64,000 nt of DNA from Clostridiaceae bacterium (GTDB lineage Bacteria > Bacillota > Clostridia > Lachnospirales > Lachnospiraceae), in the NCBI GenBank assembly GCA_009911065.1, contig QXWR01000024.1, positions 19,418 through 83,417 of the forward strand. The letters run 5' to 3'. The notes beneath the pieces are model-generated. The model was not told the DNA's origin. It saw only the letters and a list, made by a program, of their open reading frames with translations, and made no database searches. The translations under genes were made by a program, and so were the position numbers. Positions 26,340 to 35,177 of this stretch are shown in pieces (the stretch's first letter is position 1; the number at the start of each line of letters is the position of its first letter).

Positions 26340-27029
26340 TTATTTTTCAGCCTTTGGATACTCATTACAGAGCAGGCGGTAGGGTGGCTCATCTTCTTCA
26401 ATTTCAGGAAAACGACCCATTTTTTCATAGAAACGATTGTCTGTATTGTCATCATTACACTGACTGACTTCTCCAAGAAGAACCGGACCGCCGCCCTCTT
26501 CAACTTCAAAATCGTGGTACAGATAAGGATAGATGGTAATGCTTTCCCCTGGGGTCAGGCGGATTTGCGTACCTGCGGGAACTATCATTTCTCTTCCGTC
26601 CACATGCACATGAACATCGCTTTCTTTGTCCAGTTCTTCTTCCTTAGTAGAATTGTAAACGCGAATCAGTACATTACCCCCGCCCCGGTTAATGATGTCT
26701 TCCATTTTAGACCAGTGGAAGTGCATGGGGGAATATTGTCCTTCTTTGATATATAACAATTTTTCTGCATAGGTTTTGGTATATTTTTCGGGCATTTTCA
26801 AGTTTCCATTGCGGATTGTGATAAGGGAAAAACCAACTTTATTAAAATCACCCAGGCCATAATCTGTAATGTCCCATCCCAGCATATTATCCCGGACTTC
26901 GTCATAATCACTGCCCTTTTCTTTCCACTCTTCTGGTGTAAAATTACAGAAAGGGGGGATTGCGAAACGATATTCCTTTACCATGTTTTCCATTTCTTTC
27001 AGTGCTGCATTGATTTCACTGCGTTTCAT
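26340..27029 (-). CDS. D-lyxose/D-mannose-family sugar isomerase
   Basis: This 229-residue cupin-type protein matches the D-lyxose isomerase family, with the metal-binding PMHFHWSKMEDI segment (two His and Glu) and a second ligand region YPYLYHDFE. The family converts D-lyxose to D-xylulose and often D-mannose to D-fructose. It is encoded in line with the sugar transporter and an epimerase. AGGAGG precedes the ATG. The true substrate is unknown. Confidence 0.85.
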   Translation of the reverse strand: MKRSEINAALKEMENMVKEYRFAIPPFCNFTPEEWKEKGSDYDEVRDNMLGWDITDYGLGDFNKVGFSLITIRNGNLKMPEKYTKTYAEKLLYIKEGQYSPMHFHWSKMEDIINRGGGNVLIRVYNSTKEEELDKESDVHVHVDGREMIVPAGTQIRLTPGESITIYPYLYHDFEVEEGGGPVLLGEVSQCNDDNTDNRFYEKMGRFPEIEEDEPPYRLLCNEYPKAEK

Positions 27030-27083
27030 GTGAGCGATTCCTCCTTAAATTCATACGATAAACATAGGACTGTTTTATAGTTC

Positions 27084-27121
27084 CAGGCAGGAACTCCTGG
27101 AAAAACGGGTGTCCCTGCCTG
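27084..27121. terminator. Stem-loop between binding-protein and isomerase genes
   Basis: The arms CAGGCAGG (27084-27091) and CCTGCCTG (27114-27121) form a strong stem. The T-run (GTTTTATATT) lies on the plus-strand side, whereas the genes run on the minus strand. It may act as an mRNA-stabilising 3' structure behind the highly expressed binding-protein gene rather than a full terminator. Confidence 0.5.
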
Positions 27122-27157
27122 TTTTATATTACTACTTTAAAAAATATTGTGCAATCT

Positions 27158-29008
27158 TTATTTTGTCAATACAGAAACACCAGTATCCTGTACAGCGCCG
27201 CCTAAAGATTCGCCTTCCAAAGCTTTTACAGCAGCGATTACACCTTCCGAACCCATTACATCCGGATTCTGTGCCATGGTGCAAAGAAGATAGCCGTCAT
27301 TAATCAGGTTCATAATGGCATCCGATTTATCAAAGCCTACACCGATGATATTTGAATTACCAGAAGCCTTGATTGCATTGCCAGTACCAGTGGTGGAGCC
27401 TTCGTTACATCCAAAGATTCCTACAACACCCTGAGTAATGTAGTTTTCTGCGATGGTCTGAGATTTGGCTGCATCGCCTTCTCCATACTGGGTCTCCATC
27501 AGCTCGTAGCCTTTGCCTTCAAAAGCAGAACGGAAACCATTCTCTCTTTTAACTGTAGAATCGGTTGCAGCGTTTACATTAACAATACCAATCTTACCAG
27601 ATGTAACACCGGCAGCTTCCAGAGCCTTGATCATTTCTTCACCAGCAGTTTTGCCAGCAGCTTCATTGTCAGTGGAGAAAGTGGCTTCTGCATCCACATT
27701 AGCAGGAGAGTCCACATAGACAATCTTAACGCCAGCAGAGGAAGCTTCCTTGAGTGCAGATGAAATGGCATCTGGACCGTTGGCAGCAACGATAATTGCT
27801 TCATAGTTGCCAGCAACAGCATTGTTTACACATTCGATCTGCTGAGCGTCATCCTTGGTGTTGGGAGACATAAAAGTAACCGATACTCCCATTTCTTTTG
27901 CAGTTTTCTGAGCGCCTTCATTTAAAGTTACCCAGTGCTGGTCAATGGAGTCCATGGTAATCAAAGCAATCTTCCACTCTTTGGTGGCTGCTGCAGGTGT
28001 GCCAGCAGCAGCTGCTGCACTACTGCTTCCACCAGCTTTAATGGCAGATACTCCAGTGTCAGTGACTGCTCCTCCAAGAGATTCTCCGTTAATAGCTTTT
28101 ACAGCAGCTTTGACACCTTTTTCACCCATTACATCCGGGTTCTGTGCCATGGTGCAGAGCAGATAACCATCCTCAATAAGATTTAAGATTGCATCGGATT
28201 TATCAAAACCTACACCAATAATATCAGATTTACCGGAAGCCTTAATTGCGTTGCCGGTTCCAGTAGTGGAGCCTTCGTTACATCCAAAGATTCCCACAAC
28301 ACCCTGGGTAATGTAGTTTTCTGCGATGGTCTGAGATTTGGCTGCGTCGCCTTCGCCGTACTGGGTTTCCATCAATTCATACCCTTTGCCTTCAAAAGCG
28401 GAACGGAAACCATTCTCTCTTTTAACTGTAGAATCGGTTGCAGCGTTTACATTGACAATACCAATCTTTCCAGAAGTGATACCAGCAGCTTCCAGAGCTT
28501 TGATCATTTCTTCGCCAGCCGTTTTTCCGGCTGCTTCATTGTCTGTAGAGAAGGTAGCTTCTGCATCCACGTTAGCAGGAGAGTCTACATAGACAATCTT
28601 AACACCTGCAGAGGCAGCTTCTTTCAGTGCAGATGAAATGGCATCTGGGCCGTTGGCAGCAACGATGATTGCTTTGTAACCGCCGGCAACAGCATTATTT
28701 ACACATTCAATCTGCTGAGCGTCGTCCTTGGTATTGGGAGACATGAAAGTAACAGTTACACCCAGTTCCCCAGCAGCTTTCTGAGCGCCTTCATTTAAAG
28801 TTACCCAGTGCTGGTCAATGGAGTCCATGGTAATAAGGGCAATTTTCATATCCCCAGATGGAGCAGCAGTTGTTGTAGGAGCCGCCGATTCGTTTCCAGC
28901 AGGAGCCGGAGCTGCCGCTGACTCGGCTGGCTTGGAGCTGCTACAGCCAGTAATGGATGCAGCCAGCAAAGCCGCACAACTTAACATTGCAAGTAATTTC
29001 TTCTTCAT
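27158..29008 (-). CDS. Sugar-binding lipoprotein with two tandem binding domains
   Basis: This 616-residue protein starts with a lipoprotein signal (lipobox SITGC, Cys22) and an Ala/Pro/Thr linker. It then contains two complete periplasmic-binding-protein type 4 domains of the RbsB kind, about residues 54-325 and 345-616. An Ala/Ser-rich linker (about 328-343) joins them. The domains are nearly identical, differing at scattered conservative positions, so this is an old internal duplication with a period of 291 residues (873 bp). Ordinary RbsB proteins have one domain. It is encoded downstream of its permease and ATPase. Confidence 0.92.
   Translation of the reverse strand: MKKKLLAMLSCAALLAASITGCSSSKPAESAAAPAPAGNESAAPTTTAAPSGDMKIALITMDSIDQHWVTLNEGAQKAAGELGVTVTFMSPNTKDDAQQIECVNNAVAGGYKAIIVAANGPDAISSALKEAASAGVKIVYVDSPANVDAEATFSTDNEAAGKTAGEEMIKALEAAGITSGKIGIVNVNAATDSTVKRENGFRSAFEGKGYELMETQYGEGDAAKSQTIAENYITQGVVGIFGCNEGSTTGTGNAIKASGKSDIIGVGFDKSDAILNLIEDGYLLCTMAQNPDVMGEKGVKAAVKAINGESLGGAVTDTGVSAIKAGGSSSAAAAAGTPAAATKEWKIALITMDSIDQHWVTLNEGAQKTAKEMGVSVTFMSPNTKDDAQQIECVNNAVAGNYEAIIVAANGPDAISSALKEASSAGVKIVYVDSPANVDAEATFSTDNEAAGKTAGEEMIKALEAAGVTSGKIGIVNVNAATDSTVKRENGFRSAFEGKGYELMETQYGEGDAAKSQTIAENYITQGVVGIFGCNEGSTTGTGNAIKASGNSNIIGVGFDKSDAIMNLINDGYLLCTMAQNPDVMGSEGVIAAVKALEGESLGGAVQDTGVSVLTK
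27161..28849 (-). repeat. 873-bp intragenic tandem duplication
   Basis: Two copies, about 27161-27979 and 28036-28849, encode the paired sugar-binding domains. Equivalent codons lie 873 bp apart (for example the KIALITMDSIDQHW motif at 28846 and 27973). Long stretches are identical while third positions and some codons differ, which argues against an assembly artefact. Confidence 0.9.
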
Positions 29009-29069
29009 AAAACATCCTCCTTTTTAATGGTTTTATGATTAACCGCTTTTGATAAACGGTTAAGTGCTT

Positions 29070-30083
29070 TTATTTCGATTTTTTTCCAAAATTACCGGAA
29101 CGGACTACTACATCCAAAAGAACGGAAAATACTACAATAATACCAATTACCAACCGCTGGATACCTACCTGAGCGCCGATCATGTTCAAGCCGTTTTCCA
29201 GAGTCTGCCATACAGCAGCGCCTGCAAATGTACCAAGAAGAAGACCAGTTCCGCCAAGAGGAGAGATTCCGCCGATTACACCGGCTGCCACACCGTACAT
29301 CTCATACATATTTCCAGCTTCCATATTGCCCATGCCAGCCTGTGCGCAGAGAATCAGTCCAACCACACATGCACATACAGAGCTGACCAGATATGCTTTG
29401 ATGGTAGTAGTAACAACGTTGACGCCAGACAGTTTGGCGGCATCTACATTGGAACCAATGGCATATATGTGTCTTCCGGTTCTGGTTTTGGACAACAGGA
29501 AGAAAAATACCAAAAACAGTGCCAATGCAATCCAGAATGTATTGAAAATCCCAAAGGTTTTTCCATAATAGAAGAAATTCTGAAAAGCGTCGCCTGCATC
29601 TTTTCCGATTCCAGTGGCGATGGCGTCTGTATTCCGGTTGTTGTTGACCATATAGGCAGCGCCTCTGGTAACAAACATGGTTCCCAGGGTAGCAATAAAT
29701 GGCGGCAGTTTGAATTTGCCTACCAGTATACCATTCACCACACCGCAGCAAAGACAGCAAATCAGAGCTACTGCCATGGCAAACACGGGAGAGATTCCTC
29801 TGGTCATCATGGTTGCAGAAATCATGGCGCTCATGCCAACCATGGAACCAATGGAAAGGTCAATGTTACCAGTAATCAATAGGTAGCTTTGTCCTACGCC
29901 AATGAGAAGGTACTTGGACATGGAACGCAAAAGGTTCATTATATTCTGTCCGGAAAATACATTTTGGTCAATGATTCCAAAAGCGATATAAATAATGACC
30001 AGCCCTGTAAAGGCAGTGATTACCGCACCCATTCCTCTTGTTCCAAGAAGCCGTTTGAAGGTGCTTTGCTTATTATTATTCAT
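29070..30083 (-). CDS. RbsC-type sugar ABC transporter permease
   Basis: This 337-residue permease has eight to ten membrane segments and the branched-chain/ribose permease signature GxxxNVDAAKLSGVNV. The motif ITGNIDLSIGSM is typical of RbsC. ATG 30083 has GGAGG eight bases upstream and is preferred to an upstream TTG. It forms the channel with the ATPase encoded upstream and the double-domain binding protein downstream. Confidence 0.93.
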   Translation of the reverse strand: MNNNKQSTFKRLLGTRGMGAVITAFTGLVIIYIAFGIIDQNVFSGQNIMNLLRSMSKYLLIGVGQSYLLITGNIDLSIGSMVGMSAMISATMMTRGISPVFAMAVALICCLCCGVVNGILVGKFKLPPFIATLGTMFVTRGAAYMVNNNRNTDAIATGIGKDAGDAFQNFFYYGKTFGIFNTFWIALALFLVFFFLLSKTRTGRHIYAIGSNVDAAKLSGVNVVTTTIKAYLVSSVCACVVGLILCAQAGMGNMEAGNMYEMYGVAAGVIGGISPLGGTGLLLGTFAGAAVWQTLENGLNMIGAQVGIQRLVIGIIVVFSVLLDVVVRSGNFGKKSK

Positions 30084-30128
30084 AGTACTGTCCTCCAATC
30101 CTGTATTGGGAAATTACACCATGCTGTT

Positions 30129-31637
30129 TCAGCCGACCTGTTGTTTCTTCTCAAATTCCGTGGCATATTTCAGCACTTCATTCTGAGTTGTTTCACGGGC
30201 CATAACCTCACCGGTAATCCGGCCATCACACATGACAATAACCCGGTCCGCAATTCCTAAAACTTCCGGCATTTCAGAAGATACAAACATAACGGCAATG
30301 CCTTCCTGTTTCAGCTTGTTCATTAGATTATAAATTTCAACCTTAGCGCCCACATCAATTCCTCTGGTAGGTTCATCAAAGATAACCACCCGGGAATTTC
30401 GCGCAAGCCATTTTCCTACAACCACTTTTTGCTGATTTCCACCGGAAAGGTTTGCTGCATTGACTTCCACGCTGGGAGTTTTAATTAACAGGTTTTCCAC
30501 AGCTTCTTCACAAAGTTTATCTTCTTTGTTACTGCTGATCACCCCCATGACATTGCAAAGTAAATCCAGGTTGGGAAGAGCAAGGTTATGACGGATGCTA
30601 AGCTTTGTACAAAGACCATCTTTTTTTCGATCCTCAGGAGCCAGTACGATTCCAGCTTTAATGGCATCCATTGGACAATGGACATGAATTTCCTTGCCAT
30701 CTAAAAAGATCTGTCCACTTGTCTTAGGGTCCACGCCAAAGATTGCCCGGGTGGTCTCGGTTCTTCCTGCTCCCATCAGTCCGGCAAAACCAACAATCTC
30801 TCCCTCATAGAGGGAAAAGCTAATGTCCCGAACCAGTCTGCCAGCATTCAGATTCTTTACCTCAAAGATTTTTTTGCCTTTGGAACAGGAGACCCGCGGA
30901 AATTGTTCTTTGATCTCCCGCCCTACCATGTTGGCAATGATTTGATCCATGGACATACTGGAAAAATCTCCGTTTGTGATGTATTGTCCATCCCGCATGA
31001 TGGTCACTCGGTCAACAATAGCCTGAAGCTCTTCCAAACGGTGAGATATGTATACAATTCCGCAGCCATCTGCTTTTAATTTACGGATAATTCGGAACAG
31101 ATCTTCAATTTCTTTTGCTGTCAAAGAAGAAGTGGGTTCGTCCATAATTAAAATTTTTGCGTGAATGGATAAAGCCTTTGCGATCTCAACCATCTGCTGT
31201 TTGGATACTGGCAGATCGCCTACAATTTGTTTGGGGTCCAGATCAATTTTAAGTTCACCCAAAATCTCAGCCGCTTCTGCTTCCATGTCGCTGTTTTTCA
31301 ACAGGATTCCATTGACCCGCTCTCTACCAAGAAACATGTTTTCTGTTACCGTTAAGTGGCGGCACATATTTAATTCCTGATGAATGATGGCCACTCCCAC
31401 TTCCTGGGCTTGTTTGGGGGTCAGGTTTTCATAGCTTTTTCCAAAGATGGTCATGGTTCCGCCATCTTTTGTGTAAACGCCGCTTAATATTTTCATCAAG
31501 GTAGATTTACCAGCGCCGTTTTCCCCCAAAAGAGCCATAACCTCTCCGGAACGAAGTTCAAAGTTTACATTATCAAGGGCTTTTACACCTGGGAAATTCT
31601 TGACAATGTTTTGCATAGATACGATTATTTCTCCCAT
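30129..31637 (-). CDS. RbsA/MglA-type sugar ABC ATPase
   Basis: This 502-residue protein has two nucleotide-binding domains. The first is canonical: Walker A GENGAGKST, signature near LPVSKQQMVEIA, Walker B ILIMDEPTSSL. The second has the usual RbsA variation in Walker A (GLMGAGRTE), with LSGGNQQKVVV and VVIFDEPTRG intact. It powers uptake with the RbsC-like permease. Its intact motifs contrast with the dead ATPase-like protein at 32630. Confidence 0.95.
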   Translation of the reverse strand: MGEIIVSMQNIVKNFPGVKALDNVNFELRSGEVMALLGENGAGKSTLMKILSGVYTKDGGTMTIFGKSYENLTPKQAQEVGVAIIHQELNMCRHLTVTENMFLGRERVNGILLKNSDMEAEAAEILGELKIDLDPKQIVGDLPVSKQQMVEIAKALSIHAKILIMDEPTSSLTAKEIEDLFRIIRKLKADGCGIVYISHRLEELQAIVDRVTIMRDGQYITNGDFSSMSMDQIIANMVGREIKEQFPRVSCSKGKKIFEVKNLNAGRLVRDISFSLYEGEIVGFAGLMGAGRTETTRAIFGVDPKTSGQIFLDGKEIHVHCPMDAIKAGIVLAPEDRKKDGLCTKLSIRHNLALPNLDLLCNVMGVISSNKEDKLCEEAVENLLIKTPSVEVNAANLSGGNQQKVVVGKWLARNSRVVIFDEPTRGIDVGAKVEIYNLMNKLKQEGIAVMFVSSEMPEVLGIADRVIVMCDGRITGEVMARETTQNEVLKYATEFEKKQQVG

Positions 31638-31658
31638 TTGTTCCCTCGCTTTCTTAGT

Positions 31659-32528
31659 TTAGCTGTTATTTTGCATGGCTATAGAAAGGGCAGCTGTGTC
31701 TCCCAAAGCTTCTCCTAATTTGGCTGGAACCACCATACATATCTGTCGGCTTTTGGCAAGAGCTTCAATTTCCAAAATATGATTCATAGAATCAACCATA
31801 AATTGTCCCGCTCTTGCATAGATACTGCCGATTACAATTCGTTCCGGATTCAGAATATCAATCAGGATTGCCAGAAGCCTTCCCAAGTGCTGTCCGGTCT
31901 GTTCCCAGATCTTCAGAGAATTTTCATCTCCAAAAGCAGCCAGTTCTGCCAGATGGGCCGCGCTTCCAAAACCATATTGGGCGATACCTCCGCCGCTGCA
32001 GTAGCCTTCATACGATCCGGCTTTTCCATAGCCAGTATGTCCCTGGTCAAAAAGCCGGACATGGCCTACTTCCCCTGCCATTCCACAAGAACCAGAGTAA
32101 AGCTTTCCATTTAAGATAAGTCCTGCTCCCAAACCGGTTCCGAATGTGAGAAAAATCATATTTTCACATCCTTTTCCAGCGCCGAATTTCCACTCTGCCA
32201 CTGCACAGGCATCTGCATCGTTCTCCAGATAAGCTGGTACATGAAAGTGTGTGGTTAAAAGTTCGGTGACAGGGACAAAATCCCATCCGGGCAGGTTGGG
32301 AGGACCTAAAATCAATCCTTTTTTGCTGTCAAGAGGTCCTCCGCAGCTTACACCGATAGAAGCGATCCGGTCATTCCACAGATGCTCCACGCTTTTTATG
32401 ATTTGATCTAAGGTGTGTTCTTTGTCCTGAGTGAGAAAATGAATCTTTTCCAGAATGGTTCCCTGCTCATTTCCGCGAACAACAGCACACTTGGTTCCGC
32501 CAATATCAATTCCAATATATTCTTTCAT
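31659..32528 (-). CDS. ROK-family sugar kinase
   Basis: This 289-residue protein begins MKEYIGIDIGGTKCA, the ATP-binding phosphate loop of ROK kinases. The segment PAYLENDADACA carries the catalytic Asp, and TFGTGLGAGLI follows. The CxCGxxGC zinc motif of most ROK proteins is not present; the region reads GSYEGYCSGGGI. There is no helix-turn-helix, so it is a kinase rather than a repressor. ATG 32528 is chosen because the upstream extension lies in the promoter region. It is first in the transporter operon and likely phosphorylates the imported sugar. Confidence 0.88.
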   Translation of the reverse strand: MKEYIGIDIGGTKCAVVRGNEQGTILEKIHFLTQDKEHTLDQIIKSVEHLWNDRIASIGVSCGGPLDSKKGLILGPPNLPGWDFVPVTELLTTHFHVPAYLENDADACAVAEWKFGAGKGCENMIFLTFGTGLGAGLILNGKLYSGSCGMAGEVGHVRLFDQGHTGYGKAGSYEGYCSGGGIAQYGFGSAAHLAELAAFGDENSLKIWEQTGQHLGRLLAILIDILNPERIVIGSIYARAGQFMVDSMNHILEIEALAKSRQICMVVPAKLGEALGDTAALSIAMQNNS

Positions 32529-32566
32529 AGGTGCCTCTTTCTTGTCTGAATTTAGTATAACATGAC

Positions 32567-32588
32567 AAAAAGCCCTCAAAAAGAGGGC
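32567..32588 (-). terminator. Intrinsic terminator after the dead-ATPase gene
   Basis: On the minus strand GCCCTC-TTTTT-GAGGGC is followed by TTTTTTGT. It separates the regulatory unit (two-component system plus ATPase-like gene) from the transporter operon. Confidence 0.85.
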
Positions 32589-32629
32589 ATTCTTTCGGTT
32601 AAGGTGGACAATCTTTTGATTTTTAATTT

Positions 32630-34075
32630 TTACCAGTCCACCTGGTCAAATTCATTTTTTTCGTAGGAAACCACACAGGTTCCGTTTTCTACAACCATCA
32701 GCCGATCTGCAATTTCCAGAGTGTCGGAAATATTGGCAGAGATGATCAAAACAGCAGTTCCCCCTTTTAGAATTTCCCTCAACAAAGCCAGAATTTTCAT
32801 TCGCACAAACATGTCCCCTTTGGCCAAAGGCTGTATACATACCAGTACCTTAGGTTTAAAAAGCCGGATGCGATGATACACAAGGGCAATTTGTTCTTCT
32901 AAAGACAAACTAGATATAGACGTTTCGTCAATAAGATTTCCAACTATAAGGGAGTATTCTCTTCGTATACTTCTATAAATTTTTCCGGGAATGAAGCTTC
33001 TTTTTAATTTGCGGTCTAAAAGAAAGGTCAGATTTTCCATATAAGTCCGCTCCCAAAACAGCAGAGAATCGGTACAGTCTTTCGGTATAATGGCAATTCC
33101 GGATTCCAGATAATGTTCGGCCAGATTTTGAGTAAATAACTTATGATCCAGAATAATTTGTCCCTGGGAACATGTTTCATTGCCAGTCATCAACGCCAGA
33201 ATATCAGAGGCAATCTGATTGTCCCGGTCAAGAATGGTAAGGCATTCTCCTTTGTGAAGAACAAAACGCAGTCCCTGAAGGTGGTCCGTATAAACATTAT
33301 GAAAGTGCAGGATTCCTTCTTCTGAATCTGGCTCTGCCTCTGCGCCGGGGACAAACCACTCTGTAATATAGGGAGCGATCTGCTGATCATTCATTTCGTC
33401 CTGCTCAAAAATTTTAATAATACTGCCGTCATAAAGCAAGGAGGTTCTGTCTGCAATTCGAAAAAGCTCCTGATGGTGGTTGCCAATATACAGTACCGAG
33501 ATTTGATTGTCCCTTACCTTCCGTAACATTTTCTGAAATTGAGTCAATTCATATTGGCTTAAAAAGTTGCCTGGGTTGTCCACAATAATCAGACGGCATC
33601 CCAAAAGCAGACCTTTTCCCAGTTCCACCAGACAGCGTTCCAAAGGAGTGAGAGAAGACACCCGCTGTAAAAGATTAACCTGAATTTCATTTTCTTCAAA
33701 AAAGACCTTTGCCTGTTCTTGAAGAATCCGTTCATTGATAAAATATTTTTTAAACCCTTTTCGAAGCACAAAAAGATTATCTACAATGCTCAAGCCTTGT
33801 ACTAAGTGGCTGGTTTGTTCAATGACACAGACTTTGTTGGAATTTCCGTCGCTGTAGGAATAACTGTTGACAATTTTTCCATCATACCATACGGTTCCGA
33901 AAGAAATGGGGAGATTTCGGCACACCAGTTCAATCAACTGTCCATGTTTTTTGTCCCTTCCAGTCAGAAGTCCCATAATTTCTCCGGCAAACATTTGGAA
34001 ATTCAGGTTGTCCAGCAATGCTTCTCCATTTCGAATCAGGCTTACATGATCCATTCTTAAAAGTTCTTGCCTCAT
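32630..34075 (-). CDS. Catalytically degenerate double ABC ATPase-like protein
   Basis: This 481-residue protein keeps the length and two-domain order of RbsA/MglA ATPases but has lost the catalytic motifs in both halves. Where the first half should have G..GxGKS/T it reads LTGRDKKHGQ, the signature is SLTPLERCLVE, and Walker B ends DNP instead of DEP. In the second half Walker A reads ILDRDNQIAS and Walker B VLVCIQPL. The frame is intact with AAGGAG seven bases before ATG 34075, so it is kept under selection. It follows a two-component system and is separated from the transporter by a terminator. A regulatory or signalling role is inferred. Confidence 0.85.
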   Translation of the reverse strand: MRQELLRMDHVSLIRNGEALLDNLNFQMFAGEIMGLLTGRDKKHGQLIELVCRNLPISFGTVWYDGKIVNSYSYSDGNSNKVCVIEQTSHLVQGLSIVDNLFVLRKGFKKYFINERILQEQAKVFFEENEIQVNLLQRVSSLTPLERCLVELGKGLLLGCRLIIVDNPGNFLSQYELTQFQKMLRKVRDNQISVLYIGNHHQELFRIADRTSLLYDGSIIKIFEQDEMNDQQIAPYITEWFVPGAEAEPDSEEGILHFHNVYTDHLQGLRFVLHKGECLTILDRDNQIASDILALMTGNETCSQGQIILDHKLFTQNLAEHYLESGIAIIPKDCTDSLLFWERTYMENLTFLLDRKLKRSFIPGKIYRSIRREYSLIVGNLIDETSISSLSLEEQIALVYHRIRLFKPKVLVCIQPLAKGDMFVRMKILALLREILKGGTAVLIISANISDTLEIADRLMVVENGTCVVSYEKNEFDQVDW

Positions 34076-34157
34076 AAGCAATCTCCTTTTCCTTCGAACG
34101 TCTGCAAAGCTGCACTATGCCCTCTTCCTTTGGACAAAACCTTCCACAAAGTGGTTT

Positions 34158-35177
34158 TCAGACACGCTTTAGAGGAAGAACAATCAACACATCCGTTCCG
34201 ACGCCTTCCTTACTGTAAAATGTGATTCCAAATTCTTCTCCAAATAAAAGCTTAATCCGGTTGTTTACATTTAAAAGAGCAATGCCGCCTTTTTTTCCAT
34301 TGGCAGCTTCCACGTCATCTAAGGTAAGCCGCCGTAATTTATCATTGAGAAGCTTTAAGGTCTCCTCTTTCATTCCCATTCCGTCATCCGAGATACGAAT
34401 CCGCAACCGTTCATTGCTGACTCCAATTCGTATACGCAAATTTCCCTTTCCGATCTTTCGCTCGATTCCATGGTAAATGGAATTTTCTATAATCGGCTGC
34501 AAGGTCAGTTTCGGAAGACGATACTGAAGAATATCCAGTTCACAAAGATCATCGTCTGGTTCATATTCAATTTTAAGAGCCAGTTTATCCCCAAACCGGA
34601 ATTGTTGAATGTAATAATAATTTTCAACATTGGCCAGCTCATCCTCCAACGTAACCAGATGCTCCACCTGGGAGATGGTATAGCGGAAAAAGGTCCCCAA
34701 GGCTTCCGTCATCTCTGCCACACTGTCCAGTCCGGCAAGAAGGGCTTCACTGCGGATTCCTTCCAGCGTATTGTACAGAAAATGCGGATTGATCTGATTT
34801 TGCAGAGCCAGATATTCCGCCTGTTTTTTGGATACATTGATCAGGTTGTTTTTGTCAATCATCTCATTCAGGCGAAAAATAACCTGTTCTTCTTCCGGAG
34901 TAAACGGATGGCGCAGATGAAACAGATCATTTATCACATATCCCATGACAAACTGTTCATATATTTTTTTCGTCTCCCTATAAGGGAGAATAATCAGGCG
35001 ATAGACTCCATAAACGTATCCTGTAAATAAAATGGTTAAAACAATCACAAAAAACATTCCATGATTCAATGAAAGACACATACTCCAAAGCATAGCCAAA
35101 GCTGCAGTAAAAAGCACGGTTCCTGCGATCACACAAAGAAAAAGCCGGAAAGACAGGTATTTTAATTTCTCATTCAT
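34158..35177 (-). CDS. YesM/LytS-type sensor histidine kinase
   Basis: This 339-residue kinase has two N-terminal membrane segments joined by a very short loop (about residues 12-60), then a linker and the His_kinase/HATPase core. The phospho-acceptor region is NQINPHFLYNTLE, and the G box reads GIALLNVNNRI. With almost no extracellular domain it cannot sense a sugar by itself and probably needs a partner in or at the membrane. It overlaps the response regulator gene by 4 bp (ATGA). Confidence 0.92.
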   Translation of the reverse strand: MNEKLKYLSFRLFLCVIAGTVLFTAALAMLWSMCLSLNHGMFFVIVLTILFTGYVYGVYRLIILPYRETKKIYEQFVMGYVINDLFHLRHPFTPEEEQVIFRLNEMIDKNNLINVSKKQAEYLALQNQINPHFLYNTLEGIRSEALLAGLDSVAEMTEALGTFFRYTISQVEHLVTLEDELANVENYYYIQQFRFGDKLALKIEYEPDDDLCELDILQYRLPKLTLQPIIENSIYHGIERKIGKGNLRIRIGVSNERLRIRISDDGMGMKEETLKLLNDKLRRLTLDDVEAANGKKGGIALLNVNNRIKLLFGEEFGITFYSKEGVGTDVLIVLPLKRV

